Shown here: positions 6,969-11,056 of the stretch, piece after piece
Layout: every line of letters starts with the position of its first letter
Numbering within the stretch: the stretch's first letter is position 1
NCBI GenBank assembly: GCA_022564135.1
Contig: JADFLZ010000037.1
Span: 1 to 11,056 of the forward strand
Length of the DNA stretch: 11,056 bases
Direction: 5' to 3'
Source: Candidatus Zixiibacteriota bacterium
GTDB lineage: Bacteria > Zixibacteria > MSB-5A5 > GN15 > FEB-12
Notes under the pieces: generated by a model
The model's database searches: none
The model's input: the letters and a program-made list of their open reading frames with translations, nothing else
What the model was told of the DNA's origin: nothing
Made by a program: the position numbers and the translations under genes

Positions 6969-7960
6969 CAGCATTCGGCAGCAGGCTCAGAGCTGTCTTT
7001 AGCAATTTGCTCTGAGTCACTTGCCTTGACAGCATCTTCGTTAGTGTGGCCCATATCAATCTTTTGGGCGCGCGCTTTGGTAGATATTATCAAGACCACG
7101 GCCAGAATTATGACAACCGAACAGCCCAGCGCCCAGTTGCTGAGTGCTTCGCCGTTTAAGAGGCTGCCCAAGAAAAGTGCGATTATCGGATTGACATAAG
7201 CGTAAGTCGAAACTCGCGCCGGGGTGGAGGCTTTCATCAGCCAGATGTAAACGGCATAGGTAAATGAACCAATCGTAAACAGATAGACCAGTGACCACAG
7301 AGATTTGGCTGATATAGCGGCCAGGTCAATCTGGTTATGTTCGCCTGTCAGCACAGCTAATATTATCAGGACCGCACCGCCGGTTATCATCTGCATGCCG
7401 GCTGAGAGCGCCTGCGATTTGGGCTGAGCGGCATATCGGGAGTAAACCGAGCCGAGCGCCCAGGAAAAACAGGCTACGGCAATCAGAAATGCGCCGAGAT
7501 GGTCGATTTCAGAAAGTCCGCCGATATCGGTTGGGTTTATCAGGAAAGCCACACCGCCAAAGCCCAGCAGCACTCCAAAAATAGCTATCGCGCCCGGTCT
7601 GGTACCGTTTGGTCTGAGCCAGTCAATCAGGACAATCCACATCGGCACCATGGCTATCATCAGAGCGGTTATGCCGGTGGGTACTGTTTTCTCTGCCCAG
7701 GTGACCAGTCCGACACCGCTGACAGTCAGCAGCAGCCCTATCATACCGGTAGTCAGCCAGTGATTTTTCTGCGGATGTTCGGCGCCTCTGGCTATGGCCC
7801 ACCAATATAAAATTCCGCCCCCTATCAAAAACCTGACACCGGCCATTATAAATGGCGGCATAGTCTCTACTCCCCAGCCGATGGCCAGATAAGTAGAGCC
7901 CCAGATGATATAGATGGCCGCGAAGCCAAGTACGATGTTTAAGCGGGTTGCGTTGGGCAC
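6965..7960 (-). CDS. EamA/DMT-family metabolite exporter with an unusual hydrophilic C-terminal tail
   Basis: The 331-residue inner-membrane transporter has two EamA repeats and ten predicted helices. Family marks include YIIWGSTYLAI (17-27), PPFIMAGVRF (35-44), the TAL...PMW region near 98-108, and in the second repeat STPARVSTYAYVNPIIALFLG (245-265) followed by Glu271. Members related to YedA/RhaT usually export amino acids or other small metabolites by exchange with protons. It starts at GTG only 4 bp after the stop of the Lrp-type regulator, with a weak ribosome site, so translational coupling is likely. Export of an amino acid sensed by that regulator is a reasonable inference. Odd: after the last helix there is a polar tail of about 38 residues (294-331), rich in Asp, Glu and Ser, ending in Glu-Cys-Cys; typical members are shorter. 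Confidence 0.88.
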   Translation of the reverse strand: MPNATRLNIVLGFAAIYIIWGSTYLAIGWGVETMPPFIMAGVRFLIGGGILYWWAIARGAEHPQKNHWLTTGMIGLLLTVSGVGLVTWAEKTVPTGITALMIAMVPMWIVLIDWLRPNGTRPGAIAIFGVLLGFGGVAFLINPTDIGGLSEIDHLGAFLIAVACFSWALGSVYSRYAAQPKSQALSAGMQMITGGAVLIILAVLTGEHNQIDLAAISAKSLWSLVYLFTIGSFTYAVYIWLMKASTPARVSTYAYVNPIIALFLGSLLNGEALSNWALGCSVVIILAVVLIISTKARAQKIDMGHTNEDAVKASDSEQIAKDSSEPAAECC

Positions 7961-7964
7961 AGGC

Positions 7965-8459
7965 TTAGGCTACCGTCTCAGTGCTGTCGCCGTTTAAGTC
8001 GATGGGAATGGCACAGGTTTCTTTATAGGATTCCATTACAATAGTACTGCGGGTCGAAAGGACTTCAGGAATAATTCCGATTTTTTCTCTTAAAATCCGG
8101 CCCAATGAACTGGTGTTTTTGGTGCGGATCTTGACCAGATAGCAATCTTCTCCGGCGACATTAAAGACTTCCTGAGCTTCGGGCACTTTGGCCAGTTTTT
8201 CGCCGATATGTGAGCCGTGGGCCAGTTCGCTGGTCTTGACAAATACGAAAGCGACCAGGCCATAGCCAATTTTTTCAGTATCCAGCCGTGTTTCAAATGA
8301 CTTGATATAGCCGCGCTCCAGGAGCTTGCGCAGTCTCTCGGAGGTTGCCGAGGGCACCAGACCGACCCGGTTGGAAATCTCCTTGTTGGGCATGCGGGCA
8401 TCTTCCTGAAGAACTATCAGGATTTTCTTGTCCATTTCATCTAATGTTTTGTTGTTCAT
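7965..8459 (-). CDS. Lrp/AsnC-family transcriptional regulator
   Basis: The protein has 164 residues. The N-terminal helix-turn-helix covers about 5-60: LDEMDKKILIVLQEDAR opens the domain, and EISNRVGLVPSATSERLRKL is the DNA-reading part. A RAM effector-binding domain follows at about 66-142, with the characteristic NVAGEDCYLVKI at 99-110. A variable tail of some 20 residues closes it. Lrp/AsnC proteins form dimers and octamers, sense amino acids, and often control an adjacent transporter as well as themselves. The EamA exporter gene 4 bp downstream is the obvious target. The first ATG (8459) lies only 3 nt after a consensus -10 box, so either the mRNA is nearly leaderless, translation begins at Met9 (8435), or another promoter is used. 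An in-frame stop upstream rules out a much longer start. Confidence 0.9.
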   Translation of the reverse strand: MNNKTLDEMDKKILIVLQEDARMPNKEISNRVGLVPSATSERLRKLLERGYIKSFETRLDTEKIGYGLVAFVFVKTSELAHGSHIGEKLAKVPEAQEVFNVAGEDCYLVKIRTKNTSSLGRILREKIGIIPEVLSTRSTIVMESYKETCAIPIDLNGDSTETVA

Positions 8460-8462
8460 AGA

Positions 8463-8490
8463 ATTATATCCGGCTATATGTTTGTGTCAA
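8463..8490 (-). promoter_or_regulatory. Consensus sigma-70 promoter abutting the lrp start codon
   Basis: On the minus strand a perfect TTGACA (8490-8485) is followed after 16 bp by a perfect TATAAT (8468-8463), then TCT and the ATG. Normal spacing would place the transcription start inside the start codon. The same bases can be read as AAAGGAGA (8501-8494), a TTG start at 8490 and an eight-residue ORF ending at the TAA in the -10 box. Confidence 0.6.
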
Positions 8491-8503
8491 GAATCTCCTT
8501 TGC

Positions 8504-8520
8504 TAATATATACACTATTA
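8504..8520. promoter_or_regulatory. AT-rich palindrome upstream of the lrp promoter, possible Lrp operator
   Basis: TAATA (8504-8508) and TATTA (8516-8520) form an inverted repeat around a 7-bp AT-rich centre, 14 bp upstream of the -35. Lrp-type sites are degenerate AT-rich palindromes of about this size, and autoregulation is common. The match is suggestive only. Confidence 0.3.
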
Positions 8521-8672
8521 CGCACAAAAAGCGGAAAAGTTCCCGTACTCGAGCATATTTTTCTGATTTATATGAGATTTTTTCGATTATAAGCGATTAT
8601 GGGCAGGCTCAGGACAGGCAGGAACCCACCTAAAAGGTGGGCCACCCAACAAAGTCACCCTGAGCCTGTCGA

Positions 8673-8707
8673 AGGGTGGTTAATGCGATCACACTGGAAC
8701 CCACCAT
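8673..8707 (+). repeat. 35-nt direct repeat unit, copy 1
   Basis: The unit begins AGGGTGGTTAATGCGATC and ends GGAACCCACCAT. It matches 10981-11015 at 34 of 35 positions by eye. Its ends (GGTGG and CCACC) can pair. Confidence 0.85.
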
Positions 8708-8724
8708 AGGTCATAGGCAAGAGG

Positions 8725-8744
8725 GGCAGACGAGGGCGTCTGCC
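8725..8744. repeat. Hairpin with 8-bp perfect arms inside the repeat mosaic
   Basis: GGCAGACG (8725-8732) and CGTCTGCC (8737-8744) flank the loop AGGG. It is followed by GCCCAC, which also appears at 10924-10930 in the right mosaic. There is no T run, so it is not a standard terminator. Confidence 0.7.
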
Positions 8745-8810
8745 GCCCACAAAAACTGGAAACCACCTAAAAGGCGTCGCCCTGAGCTTGTCGAAGGGTG
8801 GGCCACCCGG

Positions 8811-8855
8811 CGAGATTGCCACACCCTGATTTCATCAGGGTTCGCAATGACGGAG
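8811..8855. repeat. Dispersed GATTGCC / GCAATGACGG-type repeat with central hairpin
   Basis: CGAGATTGCCAC (8811-8822) and TTCGCAATGACGGAG (8841-8855) enclose a perfect hairpin with arms CCCTGAT and ATCAGGG (8824-8840). The outer bases resemble a dispersed repeat type I recall from intergenic regions of many bacteria. It ends 5 bp before the stop codon of the beta-barrel gene. Confidence 0.6.
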
Positions 8856-8860
8856 TTCGC

Positions 8861-9388
8861 TTAGAAATAAAACGTCGCTAAAGCCACAGTTGCCGTATTT
8901 ACATTAGTCCCGTCTGGATTGCCAAATCGGGTGGAGAATTCATCAGACTTGGCATAGTTTAACTGAGCTTCAACGCTTAGGCTAAAATGGTCGCTGAAGA
9001 AATATTCACCTCCGGAAAACAGGCCAAATACCAGATCAGTAATCGAATCACCGTTTTTGGGTAGCAGATTCAAAGCTACAAACCTAATCCCGATATACGG
9101 CACAGCTTCGGTAGTATTGAGGTTGTATCTCAAGCCCAGACCAAAACCAAAATCTGTAGCAACATCGCTCACACTGACAATACTTATCGAAGGAATTATG
9201 ACAATACTGCTGCCGGGCCAGATGGGAAAGGTAATGTCAAGCTGTTCGGTCTGAAGTGCAACGGATATACCGAATTTTTTACCGTTATTTGTAGTTGTAT
9301 CGGTTTCTTGTGCTGTAATTGCTGGTACTGCAAAAGTCATCATAATAGTTAAAAAGACTAAGACCTTACAAATTGTCATTCGATTCAT
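8861..9388 (-). CDS. Small outer-membrane beta-barrel protein
   Basis: The protein has 175 residues. Residues 1-26 form a signal peptide (MNRMTICK, then a hydrophobic core, with likely cleavage after AITA). The mature part of about 149 residues has alternating hydrophobic strands with glycine/aromatic patterns such as FGFGLGLRYNL and GLFSGGEYFF, and ends in ATFYF. A C-terminal Phe in a Y-x-F ending is the usual signal for barrel insertion by BamA. Size and pattern fit an eight-strand barrel of the OmpX/OmpW or 'outer membrane beta-barrel' kind; no specific family is recognised. An ATG at 9400 is in frame, but its bases form the GGAGAG ribosome site for the ATG at 9388, so the latter is preferred. 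It lies 25 bp after the lipoprotein gene and is probably co-transcribed. Function is unknown. Confidence 0.75.
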   Translation of the reverse strand: MNRMTICKVLVFLTIMMTFAVPAITAQETDTTTNNGKKFGISVALQTEQLDITFPIWPGSSIVIIPSISIVSVSDVATDFGFGLGLRYNLNTTEAVPYIGIRFVALNLLPKNGDSITDLVFGLFSGGEYFFSDHFSLSVEAQLNYAKSDEFSTRFGNPDGTNVNTATVALATFYF

Positions 9389-9392
9389 TGCG

Positions 9393-9398
9393 CTCTCC
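9393..9398 (-). promoter_or_regulatory. Ribosome binding site deciding the beta-barrel start
   Basis: GGAGAG on the minus strand ends 4 nt before the ATG at 9388. The upstream in-frame ATG at 9400 overlaps this site and has only AT-rich sequence before it, so it is probably not the start. Confidence 0.6.
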
Positions 9399-9413
9399 AT
9401 TGTAAAATTAAGA

Positions 9414-9965
9414 TTATGGACTTCCCATAAGTTCTTTTAAGTAATAAGGAATATCTTCGAAATTGCGAGCAATGAAAATGTCGGCCGCTTGTAGGTTACC
9501 GCCTATGGATAAATAGACAGTATAGAATCCGCCGGGGAGATCTGCAAGATCCAGAAATATTGTATGAGTTCCATCCAACAGAATGCCCTCAAATAGATTA
9601 ATCGCAGGGCTTGGACCTGCAATATAAACATTCGCTCCGCCCCCGTAGCTAAAATTATTTTCCTCTTCGAAGGGACCCAGTGCATTCAATGCCCAAATTG
9701 CAACAAAACCAGAGGTGTCTTTGCCTAGTTGGAGTACTATAGACATATTAGCAGCGGTCGGGTTGGGGAAGAGTAAAAGGTCACTTTTTGGTGTTCCCCA
9801 AGAGCCGATTTCTGTACCGGTTTCGTCTGTTAATTGAATGCCCGTTACTTTAGGAGTAACTAATAGAGTCACGTTCGATGGAGAATCCGGATCCAATGAT
9901 CCGCATGATGCCATTATCAGACAGACAATCGTCAGTAAGCAAGTTGTTAGTAGTCTTGATTTCAT
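9414..9965 (-). CDS. Small lipoprotein with a FlgD-Ig / Por-sorting-like domain
   Basis: The protein has 183 residues. A lipoprotein signal peptide ends in CLIMAS-Cys21, a usable lipobox (Met at -3 is less common than Leu). Residues 35-60 form a short strand-rich segment. Residues 65-155 resemble the FlgD Ig-like/type IX sorting fold: LLFPNPTAANMSIVLQL (64-80), VAIWALNALG (88-97), and DGTHTIFLDLADLPGGFY (131-148), the usual 'G-H-...-D-LP-G-Y' pattern near the end of such domains. Unlike true sorting tails it is not C-terminal: about 30 residues follow. It is probably anchored to a membrane through the N-terminal lipid. The beta-barrel gene follows closely and tonB precedes it. An AAAGGG ribosome site is about 11 bp upstream. 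I know no function for it. Confidence 0.72.
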   Translation of the reverse strand: MKSRLLTTCLLTIVCLIMASCGSLDPDSPSNVTLLVTPKVTGIQLTDETGTEIGSWGTPKSDLLLFPNPTAANMSIVLQLGKDTSGFVAIWALNALGPFEEENNFSYGGGANVYIAGPSPAINLFEGILLDGTHTIFLDLADLPGGFYTVYLSIGGNLQAADIFIARNFEDIPYYLKELMGSP

Positions 9966-9986
9966 AACGCATACAACCCTTTAAAA

Positions 9987-10003
9987 ATTCTGAATGTCAG
10001 AAT
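9987..10003. promoter_or_regulatory. Stem-loop with 7-bp arms in front of the lipoprotein gene
   Basis: ATTCTGA (9987-9993) and TCAGAAT (9997-10003) are perfect complements around a 3-nt loop. The element overlaps the proposed -10 of the lipoprotein gene, so an operator is as likely as an RNA hairpin. Confidence 0.4.
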
Positions 10004-10029
10004 ATGGCGGAATTGCTGAATGAAATCAA
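10001..10029 (-). promoter_or_regulatory. Possible promoter for the lipoprotein-barrel pair
   Basis: TTGATT (10029-10024) is followed after 17 bp by CATATT (10006-10001) on the minus strand. Both boxes match only in part. If real, the pair can be expressed apart from tonB. Confidence 0.35.
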
Positions 10030-10040
10030 GTGGGCACTTG
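10027..10040. terminator. Palindrome downstream of tonB, possible weak stop or regulator site
   Basis: CAAGTG (10027-10032) and CACTTG (10035-10040) are perfect complements around GG, about 16 bp after the tonB stop. A 2-nt loop and no T run argue against an intrinsic terminator. It overlaps the -35 of the lipoprotein promoter, so a protein binding site is also possible. Confidence 0.25.
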
Positions 10041-10055
10041 TCCACCCGTTAAGTT

Positions 10056-10799
10056 CTATTTGTACAGTACAAATTCGACTTTATAAGAAACCCAGAGTTT
10101 AATTGGCTGGTTATTTTTAATGGCCGGACGGAATATGTTCTTGTAGACAACTTCAAGAACAGCTTCATCGAGAATATCCACGTTGGATGACTTATAAATT
10201 CTGGCATCTATAACGCTGCCATTGATATCAATAAGGGCTGCAATCCAGACAGTTCCTTCCAGCCCGGCTTGTTTTGCCAGTCGCGGGTATTTTGGCTTGA
10301 TTAACTTAATGACTTCGGGAAGTCTGTCGACTACTACGAACTTATTGACCCCGGGCATATCGCCTTGGCCATTGGAGTTCCCTTCTAAACCATCTCCGAA
10401 ACCGGTGCCGTTATCGAACGGGCCAGACTCGATTTCGTTATCGGAGTAAAACGAATCGGTTGTTTCCATTTCGATTTCATCTTCGAAGTATTCTTCGTCC
10501 GGCACCGGCACCAGAATTCCGACTTCTATATTTGGTCTCTCAGGTGGTTTAACAGCGGTAGTTGGCAGTGGTGTTCTCTTAATTGAGATCGGTTCAAATT
10601 TGAATAAGAGTTCTATAGGTTTTTTGTCGTGTTTCGGTTGAGCTTTTGCATTTTCACCTGATACGAGCATCGAAACGGCAACTATCGCTGCAATAAAGGT
10701 AGTGACGACAGCATTGCTGATTATCATATTTCGCTGGTATTTGGCTTTGAGTTCGTACGCCCCGTAGGGAGTGTACAATGGGTTATTTGATGAATCCAT
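10056..10799 (-). CDS. TonB-family energy transducer
   Basis: The protein has 247 residues in the usual TonB order. A short cytoplasmic N-terminus (1-24, with TPYGAYELKAKYQRN) precedes one membrane anchor at about 25-47. A periplasmic linker is first proline-rich (about 70-100), then acidic (DEEYFEDEIEMETTD, 101-115), then Gly/Asn/Asp-rich (130-150). The C-terminal TonB domain spans about 160-247 with KPKYPRLAKQAGLEGTVWI (168-186) and a final VSYKVEFVLY strand. Such proteins pass proton-motive force from ExbB/ExbD to outer-membrane receptors. Neither ExbBD nor a TonB-dependent receptor is in the window, so its partners are elsewhere. The ATG at 10799 has a strong AAAGGGG ribosome site 6 bp upstream. 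No convincing promoter was found in 10800-10907. The last codons and the stop lie in a 17-bp palindrome. Confidence 0.88.
   Translation of the reverse strand: MDSSNNPLYTPYGAYELKAKYQRNMIISNAVVTTFIAAIVAVSMLVSGENAKAQPKHDKKPIELLFKFEPISIKRTPLPTTAVKPPERPNIEVGILVPVPDEEYFEDEIEMETTDSFYSDNEIESGPFDNGTGFGDGLEGNSNGQGDMPGVNKFVVVDRLPEVIKLIKPKYPRLAKQAGLEGTVWIAALIDINGSVIDARIYKSSNVDILDEAVLEVVYKNIFRPAIKNNQPIKLWVSYKVEFVLYK
10058..10074. repeat. 17-bp palindrome over the tonB stop codon
   Basis: ATTTGTAC (10058-10065) and GTACAAAT (10067-10074) mirror each other around one base. They encode the last residues and part of the stop of tonB. The 1-nt centre makes it more a DNA palindrome than an RNA hairpin. Confidence 0.4.
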
Positions 10800-10907
10800 A
10801 ACCGACCCCTTTCCTTTTATGGATTACAAATTTATTGCTCGTTTCTTCCTGCAAGAGAGAGACGGTCGAGGTAATGATTTTGTTTAGTGCGATAATGGGG
10901 CAGCTGG

Positions 10908-11056
10908 GGACACGCTCTGCGGCCGCCCACGAAAGTCACCCTGTGCGGACAAGGTCCCGTGTACTCGTCGAGGGAGTCAAAGGGTGGTTAATGCGATCAC
11001 ACAGGAACCCACCATGAATGGCAAAGTCCCGTGGGACGGGCCACCCGCGACTAAAG
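10908..11056. repeat. Intergenic mosaic of palindromic repeats (right copy, cut by the window edge)
   Basis: After about 100 bp with nothing clear upstream of tonB, the sequence shifts to the same repeat type as at 8601-8860. It shows GCGGCCGCCCAC; AAAGTCACCCTG followed by a different filling up to GTCGAGGG; the 35-nt unit (10981-11015); and a CCCGT-GGG-ACGGG hairpin followed by GGCCACCC. The GTCCCGTG word occurs twice here and not in the left copy. No coding potential is credible. Confidence 0.75.
10981..11015 (+). repeat. 35-nt direct repeat unit, copy 2
   Basis: It matches copy 1 at 8673-8707 with one T-to-A change in the part reading CACAC(T/A)GGAACC. It has the same orientation, about 2.3 kb to the right. 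Confidence 0.85.

Larger units (their letters stand above)
8601..8860. repeat. Intergenic mosaic of short palindromic repeats (left copy)
   Basis: The 400-bp gap between lrp and the beta-barrel gene has no credible gene. About 260 bp of it is GC-richer palindromic repeat. In order it holds: a 10-bp inverted repeat (8604-8613 with 8659-8668) around a hairpin with 7-bp arms (CCCACCT at 8625-8631, AGGTGGG at 8635-8641); a CACCCT...AGGGTG unit (8656-8678); a 35-nt unit (8673-8707); a hairpin with 8-bp arms (8725-8744); a second CCCTGAGCTTGTCGAAGGG-type unit (8780-8799); and a GATTGCC...GCAATGACGG unit up to 8855. The CCTGAGC(C/T)TGTCGAAGG core resembles a short repeat I recall as scattered through intergenic DNA of many bacterial genomes. 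The remainder (8521-8600) is AT-rich and holds a CGATTAT pair spaced 10 bp apart. Confidence 0.8.

Noticed and set aside
8824..8840. Intrinsic terminator for the beta-barrel gene
   Set aside because: The hairpin with 7-bp arms is perfect, but no T run follows on either strand and it belongs to a dispersed repeat unit.
8601..8860. CRISPR-like array
   Set aside because: The repeats are unevenly spaced, of different kinds and orientations, and there are no regular spacers or cas genes.
8676..8864. 62-codon open frame in the repeat mosaic
   Set aside because: Its translation is only the repeat units read through (for example a PELVEGW stretch from the CCTGAGCTTGTCGAAGG core). It has no ribosome site.
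10835..11017. 60-codon open frame upstream of tonB
   Set aside because: It runs into the repeat mosaic, its composition is not protein-like, and it opposes the tonB leader.

Overview
The window looks like chromosomal DNA of a Gram-negative (diderm) bacterium. The evidence is a TonB energy transducer, a lipoprotein with a lipobox and a small outer-membrane barrel ending in Tyr-x-Phe. The lipoprotein carries a FlgD-Ig/Por-secretion-like motif, and the first strand holds a lipid/glycan membrane cluster. Together these suggest a member of the FCB group, with a Zixibacteria-like lineage as one possibility. That placement is an impression from memory, not a computed result. There are ten complete genes and one partial gene, and most of the length is coding. 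I see no tRNA, rRNA, CRISPR array, transposase or phage gene.

Layout. Positions 1-222 (minus) hold the first 74 codons of cobalamin-dependent methionine synthase (metH), running off the left edge. A divergent intergenic region with promoters facing both ways follows. Then comes a plus-strand set (521-4673): a flippase-like/LPG-synthase-type membrane protein, a class I SAM methyltransferase and a large YfhO-type membrane protein. These fit modification or transfer of a lipid-linked sugar or other envelope lipid. A minus-strand pair (6405-4670) follows: an NADPH-dependent FMN reductase, then a kynureninase-like PLP enzyme 11 bp downstream. A small four-helix membrane protein (6591-6968, plus) stands alone. 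A second minus-strand pair (8459-6965) encodes an Lrp/AsnC regulator and an EamA/DMT exporter 4 bp apart, a typical layout for a regulator controlling export of an amino acid or similar metabolite.

The right part is an envelope set on the minus strand: tonB (10799-10056), a small lipoprotein (9965-9414) and a small beta-barrel protein (9388-8861). It is flanked on both sides by non-coding repeat mosaics (about 8601-8860 and 10908-11056) that share a 35-nt unit in direct orientation with a single mismatch.

Points of note: both convergent gene pairs in the window end on the same overlapping palindromic TTAA, with no room for a terminator. The Lrp gene has a consensus TTGACA/TATAAT promoter only 3 nt before its start codon, and the same bases can also be read as a tiny leader ORF. 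The envelope set sits between near-identical repeats. I did not find a clear new defence or mobile system. The best candidates for undescribed biology are the glycolipid-type cluster, the lipoprotein/barrel pair and the repeat mosaics.
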